This document shows, piece by piece, positions 10,773-22,604 of a stretch of 64,000 nt of DNA (positions are counted from its first letter, which is position 1; each line of letters starts with the position of its first letter). The notes below the pieces were generated by a model. The model did not search any database and had not been told where the DNA came from. It saw only the letters and a program-made list of their open reading frames with translations. The position numbers and the translations under genes were made by a program. Source of the stretch: Combretum micranthum (lineage: Eukaryota > Streptophyta > Magnoliopsida > Myrtales > Combretaceae); assembly GCA_024138025.1 (NCBI GenBank), contig JAMXBD010001392.1, forward strand, positions 310,001 through 374,000, written 5' to 3'.

Positions 10773-12367
10773 TCATTCTGAAGTAACTTGGTGTCCAAGA
10801 AGTCTTATCGCTTCCTTCAAAGTTTCCTTGAATCTTTCCAGGTTGATTGTTACATTCTGTCCATCAACGTACACAGCTCTTACAGCTTTGTAGCCCTGCT
10901 TGAATAAAAACATGGATCCGATAACAGGATGATCCAGGCCATATTTCTTGAAAGAGAACTCTCCAGTGGCTCAATCTTGTACTGCAAGTACCGAAGACCC
11001 ATGGCATCCCGGGGTCTCTGTAGTATGCATTGAAGCCCATTCCAATCCTAGTCCTACCACCTCCACCACCACTGCCCTGTCCGACAGGAATATTTCATTG
11101 GTGAGGCCGCACCATGAAAGCCAACCATAACACTACATGAGTTAAGGATCCCAGAAAACACTCCAAGTTTGACATCACGTTAGGCCCTGTTATACTTGGA
11201 ATCCTAATGCTTCCATCATCTGTACCACAGCCTCTTCATTCAAGATTATCCTTGTATTGCGACGAGAAATGAGGAGTAGGACTGGCTTTTGTATCTCTGA
11301 AACATCTTTAACTTTTAGACTATATACTTCTCTCAGGAATTGCCTGAATTCAGAAATGGAATTTCCTATAGGGATGTAACTAGAATTCAAGGCTAGCTTG
11401 TCATGATACCGAGTCCTACAATTGCTCCTGGAAAGCAGTTCACACTTGCATCTTCAGCTAAATTCAGCACTTCATACCGAGACAGGTGCGAAAATACCTT
11501 CTTGTATTTCTCAACCCACAATTGTTTGTAATCAGTGACAACAAACTTCACTTGTGAATTAAATTGACGGCTTGTTAGGAACAATGGAACTATAATCTCA
11601 CTGAACTCATGGAATGCATTCCCTGTCACACCGGATGAGAAGACAACGGCTGGAAGATTGTGTGTGAGATTGCAGGCTGGTTGGCTGGATTCTCCCTGCA
11701 GGATCTGCACTGGTGTGACCATCTTCATTGCTCCCTGATCGTCTTTACTTGCATATGGTTGGACTATATTTATAATCCGAGGTCCATCAGATGATGCATA
11801 AACTGTCAGTCCCTTGTTGGTGATTCTAACTGGTTTACTGATGAGACAAATATCACTATGAAGGTCAAGATGACATGAGAATCCGGTGGTATCAAGTTGC
11901 TTTTGCTCTTCTCCTGCATTGAGTATGTAATTTCAACGATAATAGCCATTGCTATTGGTTGTCGTTAAGCAAAAAAATACATTCTATTGCTTTAGGATAT
12001 ACAATAACTAATAGTTCTTCAACAATTTAGTACCCTCGCAGGAATTTCAAACTTGATAAATAGATACCTGCTACTAGTTTTCTTAGTAAATCATGGAAAG
12101 CCTCCCCATCTATTGTGCCTTGTTCCGCCTCTCTAGTATGTGAAAACGATTTCTTCCCTTAAATTGCAAATAACATAGTCATCATTCCTCATTAACAGTC
12201 TAACTTCATTGCTCAAATCACAAAAAACGTGCTAGTGCAAAGGAAGTACCTGGTTTAAGCAATACTATATCATCTGCCGCGTAGAAGGCTGCATAAATCA
12301 GAGCTATGGTGAGCAAACCAACCACCGAAACCACACCGCACGTCGAACAATGCTGTTGCTTCCCCAT
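10773..12367 (-). pseudogene. GT61-family glycosyltransferase (xylan xylosyl/arabinosyltransferase type), frameshifted
   Basis: GT61 enzymes are Golgi type II membrane proteins, many of which add xylose or arabinose to xylan. Exon 1 (12367-12250) starts MGKQQHCSTC and has one membrane segment (VVSVVGLLTIALIYAAFYA). A GT donor at 12249 pairs with TGCAG before exon 2 (11913), splitting a Gly codon. Exon 2 carries the family segments PAVVFSSGVTGNAFHEFSE, WVEKYKKVFSHLSRYEV, CFPGAIVGL, FRQFLREVYSL, PVLLLISRRNTRIILNEE, then SCSVMVGFHGA, GLGLEW and VRAVYVDGQNV, and stops at 10773. The frame changes near 11412, 11193, 11112, 11033, 11000 and 10951; each is explained by loss of about one base. The order and length are otherwise complete. 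It is either a recent pseudogene or a gene damaged by sequencing or assembly errors. Confidence 0.85.
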
Positions 12368-14010
12368 TCACCATCAATATGAAGAAAACCTGTTCAAAGT
12401 AGCGCACATTTGATGCTTGAAACAAGCATGATGACTAGTGAATAATGAACTGGTGAAAAGCAACACCAAGAGAACAAGCTATATTGCTGTTGGACTGTCT
12501 ATTCTTTCAAAAACCAGGTACATTTTCCCTTGCATAATTATTTTCCTAGGAACTACTTAGGATGATTGAAATATTGCAACAAAATATTAAGGTTGATAGA
12601 GTTATATTGACCATCCTTGTTTTGTTAACTCATTGAAAGTTGGTTATTCTATTAACCGTTAAAAGTTTATTATATTAATAGTGGATAGTATGTTGATGGA
12701 ATAGTAATATTAACTCAAAGTTATGTATTCCAAAAAAAATAATTAAGTGATATGGATATTGATTTTCTAACAAAATGATTATATTCGATTAGTGTGTTTG
12801 TTAATATTTGTAATATATGGTAATCGAGTAAAAAAACAAAGAGAGAGAAAAAATCTTTGTATCACTTGAAGTATGGTTTTGATTAAATGGTTAATTTTTG
12901 GACTTTGAAGGCCGCTTCAATTGTCATTTCTATATTTTAATTACCCAATTGATTAAAAAAATAAATAAAGTATTTGAATAAGTTGATTCTTGTAAAGGGG
13001 TCATTTATTTTTTTCCTAGTGATCATGTGCGTGATTGCCTAGATAGACGTGACAGTCTTTTGATATAATAAGATAATAATATTTCTCCGCTCGTGATGGT
13101 CGTGAACATGATTAGAGATTAAAAAAAAAAGGGTGTTCATGGGAAACTTAATCAGTGGCTAAATTTGTGTAGATCTGGCTACATTCAGCTGAAATTGAAT
13201 AGCCGTTGTTTCTACTATTTTCTACAAAATTGTCCCACAAAGGTCAGATTAAAGCATAAAAATAATAACAATTGAAATAAAATAAAATAAATAATAGATT
13301 TTCTGATAAGAAATCCTTTAGAAAAATACATTAAACTTGTAATCTGTATCTTATATTAAATTGCTATTACCTTCTCACGATTTCTCTCAAATATTATAGC
13401 TTGATACTTTTTTTTTTTAACTCCTCCTAGTCTCTTCTAGTAAACTGCTATTGGTAGTTTTGTATTCAAGATCAACGCTTTGTGTCTTTGGAAAATTTTG
13501 TGGTGCCATAATTGTCCCGTCAAAATTTAACAATTTGAATTATATTCAATCGTGATTGTAATATGAAAATAATTAATATATTAATTATTATATATTTTAA
13601 TGATTAAATAATTGATTAGATGACCCATTTATGGCTGTCTTTATTATATTAAAATCTGCATAATATGATATCAAATGGTTATGGTAAATCTAGAAACTGA
13701 ACTCACCTGTTTATGAATTTCATGGGTTAGTCGCAATTTTACACTCCACACCGATGAAGTTGTTGGATGTATAGCAGGTTATCGATATAAAATTTATTTT
13801 TTTTATAAATAGAAATTTATAAATATAAAATATAAAACCAAATCACAGTAAAAATTTAAACTACAAGAAGATTCATTCCTATTCATAACCTTAAAATATT
13901 GCTATTAACGAGAACGTAATGAACTGCCATTAACAACATTCTTAGTATGTATATTCTTAATTTAAGTCAATGGAATAAATACTCCCATTTGTAACAGAAC
14001 AAGCTATTGC
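12368..14010. other. AT-rich spacer upstream of the GT61 pseudogene
   Basis: The first few hundred bases should hold the promoter of the leftward GT61 gene, though no clear TATA box could be assigned. The rest is AT-rich with no open frame of note, RNA gene or clear repeat. Confidence 0.5.
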
Positions 14011-14018
14011 TTCCCTAT

Positions 14019-14908
14019 AGAGGTCATCACGATCAGGTTCGGGTCCAAAACTGAATTCGAACCACTAGATCCTGATTCCAAAATTAGTGGAATTGAAACT
14101 AGATTTGTAGGAGCTGGTTCGGTTTTGATTCTTGGGAACCGCCGGTTTTCATAGTTCGATTCTGTTTCCTGGAACCAAAAACCATAAAATTAAAAATGTT
14201 TAAAAATTAATTAAATAATTTTACTTGATTTAAATAAGAAAAAATTTAAAACAAAATTTTTAACTTGAAATACCATTTAACTTAATTTTTTTTTTTTTTT
14301 ATAGTTGTGCATTTATTTATATGCGATTAGTTGCACTTTTAGTTGCTATGTTAGTAATATGGGACTAAAAAATATTCAAGATACAATAAATTTCTACAAA
14401 TATAAAAACAAATCCCACATTGTTAAGAAAGAAAAGTGTGCTTAGGTTAGAAGTCTATATAAACTCAACAACACATGACTTCAAGTATATTTTTTATTTG
14501 TATTGTTAAAAATAATACATTAAATATTATAAATGAGAAATAATTTTTTATTTTTCACAAAAAATAGTTTAAATATTTTTTTTAAATTAGAATTATTTTT
14601 TAATTTTTTTCCTTTCGGTTTGTCTTTTTTTTTTTTTTAATTTTTGTGGTGTGAAACCGCGAGAACAGTTGGTTCAGCCAGTTCTTTAATTGACGATTTC
14701 CAAACCAGCGGGTCAAGCGGTTTTCAGAGGGTAGAACTACTAAAACCGTTAGAACCGGTGGGTCCTTAGCTAGTTCAAACCCACCTTTCATGGGCCAATT
14801 CCTGGTTCAAGAACCGCTAGTAATGGGTTAGGTTGTTTCCTGGTTCAAGAAGAGGCGGTGACCAGTCGGGCCAGTTTTCGGTTTAGTATCGACCCGTAAT
14901 GATTCTAA
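14019..14908. mobile_element. Non-autonomous hAT-like element (890 bp)
   Basis: The 8-bp repeat TTCCCTAT flanks the element on both sides (14011-14018 and 14909-14916). The ends are imperfect inverted repeats: TAGAGGTCATCACG at the left and, read in reverse, TTAGAATCATTACG at the right. The outer 130-250 bp on each side are rich in GGTTC/GAACC motifs, like hAT subterminal repeats, and the middle is AT-rich. There is no transposase. The 8-bp duplication fits the hAT superfamily. Confidence 0.72.
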
Positions 14909-14916
14909 TTCCCTAT

Positions 14917-15236
14917 GGTTCTTGTTTCATGAGAATAGAAAATTCTACACCATAAGAATTAACAAATTAGAAATAATTAATTTAATTAACAAAATCACTA
15001 ATTCATATTACCTTAAAATGTGCTTTTCCCCATTTTGTGTCCTCATTTAATTTTAAGTGGCGTAATCGCTTCCATGTATAAGCTCTTGCACTTGTAATAA
15101 TTAGACTTCAATTTAAAAAGAAAAAGGTAAAAGGGAGGCTTCATTCTTTCAAGTGAAGTTGCCACGAACGTTACCCCTGCGATGCTAACAAATGCAAAAG
15201 AGATATTATTGTCATCTTTTCTATAACACCACAACA
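14917..15236. other. Short spacer without a recognised feature
   Basis: AT-rich sequence between the hAT-like element and the estimated end of the Tekay-like LTR. I see no gene or repeat in it. Confidence 0.4.
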
Positions 15237-17283
15237 TGTTGGCAATTACAATTCATCACATGTCCTTTCTTATGTAAGACACACAAAGGCTCTAAAACTG
15301 AATCCACAAGTATAAACATATAATAAAATTTCTCAAAATATCCTATTGATCAAAACAAGTTGGCAAAACCAAAGCCAACAATTCCAAAAAAAAAAAAATA
15401 TTTCTAATTTTACAAACACATAAAACTCTCAAAAACTATTAAAGATCTAAATACATAAAAATCCAAAATTCTTCAGAACATATAAAAATCTTTAACATAA
15501 TTCTAAATACTACATAAGATTTAAAAATTCTTCCAAATCTTGTATCTGAATCTATTCTTCAGCTGGATAGTCTAGACCACTATTGCCATGCCCATGATCA
15601 AAATACACATCATAACAAAAAATATGATAAACTATGTTTTCATCCTCTGTACCTGAAAAATGAAAGTAATGAGCGAAATCACCCAATATGCCAGTCCACA
15701 AAACAAATGCGTATGCACATGCAATAATATATATATATATATATCAAATGTAACTTAATCTAATGCAATCAATTAGATTATGATCTTTATTAAGCCAACA
15801 AAACAACATAGTTCAGAACTATTGTACATTAGTCCCAAATGTGGAGTAACTCAGACCCCATGAGAAATCAACCAACTCTTTGAAAATAGGTAATTATATA
15901 TATATCTATATATATTAGTGAATGGGTACTCCCCAAACACCCGTGGCTACACTGCCAAATCACTTAAATCTACCGGAATAATCTTTAGGTGCAACTCTAC
16001 TAGGGACAACGCCACACAAAGATCATCAGGGTACCACACTAGTATCACTATCTGCCAGGTCTTTACTGGTCATAGCTAAACATATCCAGCAGACAATTTA
16101 ATTAAACCGAATAGATTTAGATTGATTATTAATCTGTTCCTACAACACAACAAACAGAATACTAAACCTACAAGCACATACAACAAACAAAGAATGGTCA
16201 TACCTTTTCAATTTGAGGAAAAAATCTCCAAACCACCAAAATCCTTTATGAATAATAATTCAATTCTCCAAATTTCCTCATTATAGCATATGAACATAAT
16301 CAATAAAATGCCATCATAAATCAAATCATAACATATCAAATTCTTCCAAACCCTAACCTTTCAATAGAAACCACAACTGCACCTTCTTTCTTGATTGAAT
16401 TCCACAAAACCCCATAAGAGAGACTTTTCTCCAAAAACCCTAATTTGCCATACAACAAGATCAGACATTTATCATCTATAATATATCTTATGTCAAATCT
16501 ATGATTGAGAAATAAACTTACTTTCATTAGATTCTTAAATCCCAATTACTTTCCTAAAAGATCAGATCTTAAACAAGATCTAGGGTTTTCTCGAAAAAAT
16601 CCTTCAAAGAAATCCAAACAAAACCTTAAATAACATGATTAATACATAAATAACTTGTAATAAACGAGCGAATCCTTACTTTTGATTGATCTTGTCCCTC
16701 CTTTGAGTCCACACACTTGAAACAGAAGATACAAGCCCTAAAGATGCTCTGAAGGAGGAAAAGTTCAAATATAACAATTTGTTTTTGAACTATCATCAAA
16801 AAGTCCTATTTATGGCTTTTAGACCTATGCTGGCCGTACGCCGGCAGCATATAATGCAAAACTGGCTGCATACACTCAACACTGGCGGCGTTCATCGCGG
16901 CCCTGAAAATCCAACATTTGACCCAGACAGACATACGTCGGCACTACAAAATCTAATGCTGGCGGTGTTCAAGGCAGCATCAAGGTTTTGCTTACTAACC
17001 ATGTTCAACATCGGTACGCATAAGACAATGTCGGCGGCGTGTATGGTAGCGTTAAAGTTTTGCTTTCTGATCATTCTTAACACCGGTCTTATGCCGCCAG
17101 TGTAACTTCCCAAAACAGCGGCGTTGAACTTCAGATGTCACCTGCAGAATTTCCATCTCAACAACTCTTTTCCAAACAACAAAACGATCAGTCTTAATTA
17201 GGATTTGACTATAAAACCCTCTTGTTTAATTCCAAATGACTCTGTTATCCCTCTTTGTAATATTTATTATTTTGTATATTACA
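15237..17283 (-). repeat. LTR (3' LTR) of the Tekay-like element
   Basis: The inner edge is clear: read on the - strand, a stretch like TTTCGAGAATGAAAG, then AGAAGGGGAGAGA, is followed by TGTAATATAC starting at 17283. A TATA-like CATAAATAGGAC on the - strand lies near 16800 and divides a U3 with tandem repeats from a long R/U5. The other edge is uncertain; about 2 kb is usual for this clade. Confidence 0.55.
16805..17130. repeat. GC-rich degenerate tandem repeats in the LTR U3
   Basis: Units of about 71-85 bp begin with CTGGCGGCGTT-like blocks near 16882, 16959, 17030 and 17115. The second and third share a downstream GTTTTGCTT block. They stand out from the AT-rich surroundings and lie just upstream of the LTR's predicted TATA box, where promoter repeats are common. 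Confidence 0.65.
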
Positions 17284-17310
17284 TCTCTCCCCTTCTAAAA
17301 AAAAACTTTC
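17284..17310 (-). other. Polypurine tract of the Tekay-like element
   Basis: On the - strand a T-run and AGAAGGGGAGAGA precede the LTR start TGTAATATAC. This matches the usual plant chromovirus 3' end, where the coding region is followed by TTCGAGGACGAA-like sequence and a purine tract. Confidence 0.6.
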
Positions 17311-17417
17311 ATTCTCGAAAGTTACCTGAATTATTCAAACAACTCAGGATATCTTGTCTTCATGTCCTCTTCCAACTCTTAAGTCGCTTCTCTTTTTGTT
17401 TGATTTGTCCACTAAAC

Positions 17418-17741
17418 CTACACGCACTTAATTACTTTTCTTCTTAGGACCTTTTCTTTTGTATCCAAAATATTTATCGGCTTTTCAATTGTGGAAAGAT
17501 TCGGCTGCACTTTCAGCAATTTAAGGGCTACTATCTCTTTAAGATCTCTAACATATTTTCTTAGCATAGATATGTGGAACACATTATGTACCCCTTCCAA
17601 ATTAGGCGGCAAAGCCAACCTATATGTCATATCACCTATCTTTTCTAGAATCTCATATGGTCTCACATATCTAGGATTCAACTTTTCTTTTAATCCAAAT
17701 CTGACAACCCCCTTTTGTTGGTGAGATTTTAAGCAAAACAT
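17418..17741 (-). pseudogene. Tekay integrase C-terminus and chromodomain
   Basis: The open segment reads LNPRYVRPYEILEKIGDMTY, then HNVFHISMLRKYV (the GPY/F-like C-terminal integrase module) and EKPINILDTKEKVLRRKVI, the start of a Tekay-type chromodomain. The frame is lost after VIKCV, before the conserved tryptophan-rich end. Relic, not functional. Confidence 0.8.
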
Positions 17742-18640
17742 GCTCTCCCACTTGAAATTCTAAGGGTCTTCTTCGCTTATCCATATAACTTTTTTGTTGA
17801 CTTTATGCTACTTGCAATCTCTGTTTAATCAATTTGACTTTATCTACTACATCTTGCACTAACTCGGGTTTTAACATTTGTCTTTCACCTACTTCTTCCC
17901 AATGAATAAGTGATCTACACTTTCTACCATAAAGAGCTTCAAACGAAGGCATGCCAATCGACACTTGGTAACTGTTATTATAAGCAAATTATACCAACTG
18001 TAAATGCTCATCCCAGCTACCCTTAAAATCTGACACACATGCCCTTAGCATGTCTTCCAAGATCTGGATGGTTCTCTCAAATTGCTCATCTGTCTGAGGA
18101 TGATAAGAAGTGCTGAAAAAGACTTTAGTACCCAACGCTCAATGTAGACTTTTCCAGAATCTCTTAACAAATCTGGTATCCTTGTCCGACACAATAGTTA
18201 CAGTTATTCCATGTAACCTTACTATCTCTTTGATGTAGAGCTTTGCTAACCTTTCCATGATATACCCAGTCTTGATCGGTATAAAATGAGCGACTTTAGT
18301 AAGTCTATCCACAATCACCCATACTGAATCAAACTTCTCTCTTGTCTTGGGTAGAGCAGAAATGAAGTCCATGATGAGGTGTCCCCACTTCCACTGTAGT
18401 ATTGGCAAAGGTTTTAACTCACCTGCTGGTCTTTTGTGCTCAATATTGATCATTTGACATGTGTGGCACTTGGATACATACTCAGCTATCTCCTTTTTCA
18501 TGTTATTCCACCAATACAGCTTTTTCAAATCTTGATACATCTTATTACCTCATGGATGGATGGAATAACTAGAATAATGTGCTTCTTTAATAACTCTCTC
18601 TTAAGATCTCTTTGAATGGCACACATAATCTTCCTTTGTA
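17742..18640 (-). pseudogene. Tekay integrase (zinc-binding and catalytic core)
   Basis: At 18540-18139 the frame reads MYQDLKKLYWWNNMKKEI, the Cys pair of the HHCC zinc finger (CHTCQ), LIMDFISALPKT with the first catalytic Asp, and IVSDKDTRFVKRFW with the second. The remaining core, including the Glu region, continues in other frames towards 17742. The hAT MITE at 18648 separates it from the RNase H part. Confidence 0.8.
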
Positions 18641-18647
18641 TCGTAGG

Positions 18648-19150
18648 TAGGGCTGCAAACGAGTCGAGCTATTTGCGAGCTACTCGAGCTCGACTTGTTT
18701 CAGGCCCGGCTCTCGGTTCGTTTAGCTAAACGAGCTGAGCTTGAGCTCCATCTAAGGCTCATTTAGCTAAACGAGCCGAGCCTGAGCTTGTCCTCAAGCT
18801 CGTGAGCCGGCTCACGAACAGGCTCGATATGGGCTAGAGAACAAAGCTCGTGAACGGGCTCGTTAAGAGCTCGCAAGCCAAGCAAGTGAACGGGCTCGTT
18901 TGATATATATATAATATTGATATTATATTATTAATATAATATTATTAATATATATTAATGTAATATTATATATAATTATTTATATTAATTTAATATAATA
19001 ACTATAATTAAAAAATTATTATATAAGCGAAACGAGACGAGCTCAAGCTCGTTTAACGAAATGAGCCTAAGCTCGAGCTCGGCTGGAGCTTGAAAAAGCT
19101 TAACGGACTCAGGCCTGAGCCTATATATTCCAGGCTTGTTTGCACCCCTA
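18648..19150. mobile_element. hAT-type MITE (503 bp) inserted in Tekay pol
   Basis: Terminal inverted repeats: TAGGGCTGCAAACGAGTC at the left and, reversed, TAGGGGTGCAAACAAGCC at the right. Flanking 8-bp duplications are ATCGTAGG (18640-18647) and ATCGCAGG (19151-19158), one mismatch. Many GAGCTCG/GAGC motifs fill the subterminal regions around an AT-rich core. There is no coding capacity. Removing it rejoins the RNase H and integrase parts of the retrotransposon. Confidence 0.87.
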
Positions 19151-19241
19151 ATCGCAGGATACCTTCCTCATCAACATAAAACTCTAGTGCTCTACCAATC
19201 TCCATTCTCTTCTTTATCTCTAAGATACTCTGATCGTCTAT

Positions 19242-19802
19242 CTAGGCTGTCTTGATTCTTTCCACAAGAGTAGGCTGAATTCTTAAATTCACCAATCTTT
19301 TACCCACTCGTCTGGTCACTATCTCCAACTCAAGTTTCCTCATGTCATCGATCAAATGGCATTCTGTTGTAATCATAGCTGCTAGATTATCCACTCTTTT
19401 TCTGCTCAAAGCATCTGCTACAACATTTACCTTTCCTAGATGATAATGAATGCCTCTATCATAGTCTTTCATCAGCTCTAACGACCTTCTTTGTCTCATG
19501 TTCAACTCTTTCTAGGTAAAGATATATTTTAAACTCTTGTGATTTGTATATACCTTACATCTTTCCCCGTACAGGTAGTGTCTCCACAGCTTTAATCATT
19601 GCACTACTGCTGCTAGTTCTAGATCATGTGTAGGATAGTTCTTCTCATATGGCTTCAACTGTCTAGAAGCATATGTTATTACCCTGCCCCTTTGCATTAA
19701 TACACATCCCAAACCTTGTATAGAGGCATCACTGTATATAGCATACTTATCACCACTCATTAGTAAAGCTAGCACTGGAGTCGACACTAACTTGTTCTTC
19801 AA
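19242..19802 (-). pseudogene. Tekay RNase H
   Basis: One frame (19802-19596) reads [18 protein letters not shown] and [21 protein letters not shown] second (19505-19242) carries the end of the domain, LMKDYDRGIHYHLGKVNVVA and DALSRK. The frame is broken between the two. The catalytic Asp of SDAS and the ADALSR end are kept. Confidence 0.82.
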
Positions 19803-20800
19803 CAGTTGGAAACTGGCTTCACAATATTCCCTCCATACATACTTAACTCCTTTTTGTCAATCTGGTCAATGGCCTGGCAATCTTTGAAAAGTCTTCCGCA
19901 AATCTCCTGTAATATGTTACCATTCCTAGAAAACGTCTGATTCTGACACAGTCGTAGGTCTTAGCCATTCAACAACTGCTTTTATTTCTCAGGATCAACT
20001 AAAATACCATTTTCATCAACTATATGTCTTAAGATAGACACTTGTTCTAACCAGAACTAACATTTAGACAACTTAACATATAGCTTCTCTTCTTTTAATA
20101 TGGTCAGAACCAATCTCAGATGCTCCTCATGTTATTTTTTAGAATTAGAATACACCAACACATCATCAATAAACATCACGACAAACATATCTGGATAGTC
20201 TCTGAAGACTCTGTTCATCAAATCCATAAACACTGCTGGCGCATTTGTGAGTCCAAAAGGCATGACCACAAATTCATAATGTCCATACCTGGTCCTAAAA
20301 GTAGTCTTTTGTACATCTTCTACCTTAACTCTCAGCTAGTGATAACTTGATCTCAAATCTATCTTTGAAAACATTGAAGCTCCTACTAGCTGGTCAAACA
20401 AATCATCGATTCTTGGTAGAGGGTACTTGTTCTTGACTGTTACCTAATTCAACTCTCTGCAGTTTATATACAGTCTCATATTGCCATCTTTCTTCTTCAC
20501 AAATAGAACTGGAGCTCCTCAAGGTAAAACATTAGGTCTAATAAACTTCTTCTTCAACAGATCATCTAACTGTACTTTAAGGTTTGCTAGTTTTGTAGGA
20601 GCCATGAAATAAGGAGTCTTAGAAATCGTGTATTACCCGATACCAAGTCAATACTAAACTCTACTTCTCTATTTGGTGGTAGTCCAGGTAAATCTTCTGA
20701 AAAAACTTCTAGGTACTCACACAAAACAGTTATCTTAGATATTTCTATCTTCTGCTTATCCTCTTTCACCATAGCTACCAAAACTGATCTCCTCCACAAC
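19803..20800 (-). pseudogene. Tekay reverse transcriptase
   Basis: Reverse-strand reading gives the N-terminal EVFSEDLPGLPPNREVEF (near 20700), the central [14 protein letters not shown] (near 20250) and the catalytic loop [14 protein letters not shown] (near 20180), where FIDD stands for the usual YXDD. Stops and frame changes split it into several pieces. It connects protease (20923-21177) with RNase H. Confidence 0.8.
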
Positions 20801-20922
20801 TCATAGGTAGGTAAAACTGGAGGTCTTTACACTACTAACTTAAAAGCAAACTGGTCCCCATCAGGCAAACTAAACTCCACTACAAGATTGTGACAATCAA
20901 TCACAGCCTTATACTTCGTCAA

Positions 20923-21177
20923 CTAGTCTACTCGCAAAATTACATGGAAATCTAACATATCCAACACTATCATATCTGTAGATAGATGCCTACCTTCTAT
21001 CTCAATGTCCACATTCCTACAGATTCTATTCAACACAGACCCACTTCTTAATGGAGTACTCATAGACAAATATTCAATAGATACGCCACGTATAGATACA
21101 AAAGATTCAGAAACATAAGAAAAACTGGCACCAGTATCAAACAACACATATGCACGATGCAGGAGTATAGAAAACAT
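20923..21177 (-). pseudogene. Tekay aspartic protease
   Basis: The open segment contains the active-site motif YVLFDTGASFSYVS, followed by DMIVLDMLDFHVIL, where the usual second motif is DVILGMDWL. It lies between the gag zinc knuckle and RT, as expected. The region is broken by frameshifts on both sides. Confidence 0.82.
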
Positions 21178-21435
21178 ACCCGCAATAGTGTCCGCACAGG
21201 ATGTCTCACTACGCTGAAGGGCGTATACCTTTTCTGGTGCTCACTATCCCTGGCTAAAATACTGAGCTCTACCAACCTGAACTCCTGGAACTATCTGTCC
21301 TCCAGAATCCTTACAATCCATAGCTCTGTGTCCTCTTTACTTACACTTGAAATAAAATACCTAAGGAAGAGTTTTCTCTGTACAGAACTTGCCGATGTGT
21401 CCAACTCTACTACCAGAGAAACATGCATTCTCTAC

Positions 21436-22430
21436 CTACTTACAGTCCTTTAAATCATGTGGACTAAGGCATCTGGGACATCTCTTATCAATAGTCTGCA
21501 CTGTTGGCCAGAAAGGCTGCTCAACGGGTCTCTTCCTTCTGTCCTGTGCCAGCATACTGGAAATAGGTCTCTTGCCCAAGAATACTTGACCTCTCTGTGG
21601 CTCACGACTTCTCATCCTGCTTAAACCTTGTTCCATTGTTTTGGCCTTATTTGCTACTGTAGAATAATTGTTTAGATCCATCAAATTTACCTGGTCCTGG
21701 ATCTCAAGCTCTAACCCAGTGATGAATCTGTTGACTTTAGCCTCTTTCAAAGCAACAGGGAGAAATCTCATCAATCTGTGCAATTTTGCCTCATATTCTT
21801 CCATTGACATCTTTCCTTGCTGCAGGGTATAGTACTCCTGAAGCATCTTCTGCTTAACACTGTCAGGAAAGAACTCCTTATAGAATGCTTATTGGAACAT
21901 CTTCCAAGTAATAGCCCCATCCATGTGTCGCTTGGTGCTCATTCACCAATTGTTGGCTCTCCCATTTAGTAAGTATGAGGCGTACTCAACTTTCTTATTC
22001 TCTAGAATATCTAGAACAGCAAAAATCTTCTCAACATCTTCCATCCAAAGCTGCGCATCCAGAGGCTTACCTAGTACTAGCTTAAACTTATGTACCAAGT
22101 CTATAAATTTGTTCTAACTAAGAACATCAATAGGTCTGGCCCCATGACTTCCATTCCCATTAAGCCTCTGAGTCTCTAATCTCCAGGCTTCAACATTCGC
22201 TTGAACCATCTGCAAGTCGTGCCTCATATCCTACTGTTGCTGATTAACTACACCAACAAAGCATTTACAGCCTGCATAAGCTGTGTAACATCAACAGGAA
22301 CCTGCTGTCCCACAGGTGGAACTGGTGGTAAATCCTGATTAGGAGGCTGCTGATCATCCTACCCACTATTCACTTCCTCCTCTCCAGCTCTGGAGGAACC
22401 TACATCAGGCATTCTTCTCCTTAGAGGCAT
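21436..22430 (-). pseudogene. Tekay gag with zinc knuckle
   Basis: The start codon at 22430 gives MPLRRRMPDVGSSRAGEEE. The later part (21846-21436) reads LQEYYTLQQGKMSMEEYEA (retrotransposon gag domain) and the knuckle CPRCLSPHDLKDC. Several stops lie between about 21850 and 22400. It is coded on the - strand at the upstream end of the element. Confidence 0.8.
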
Positions 22431-22604
22431 TCTAACACAAATAAACATGACAAGATCAGAAAAGGGTATCCAACTTAGAGATCAAAGCTTAAAATCTAAA
22501 AGATAACAACAAACTTAACTAAACAACAACCCTACTATATTCTACCACACTCATAAATGCTCACCGTCTTAAGAAGTCAAAACTTAAATCTATATGATTT
22601 AAAA

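Noticed and set aside
16779..17113. Open frames of about 100 and 73 residues on opposite strands
   Set aside because: They follow from the GC-rich tandem repeats of the LTR and resemble no protein.
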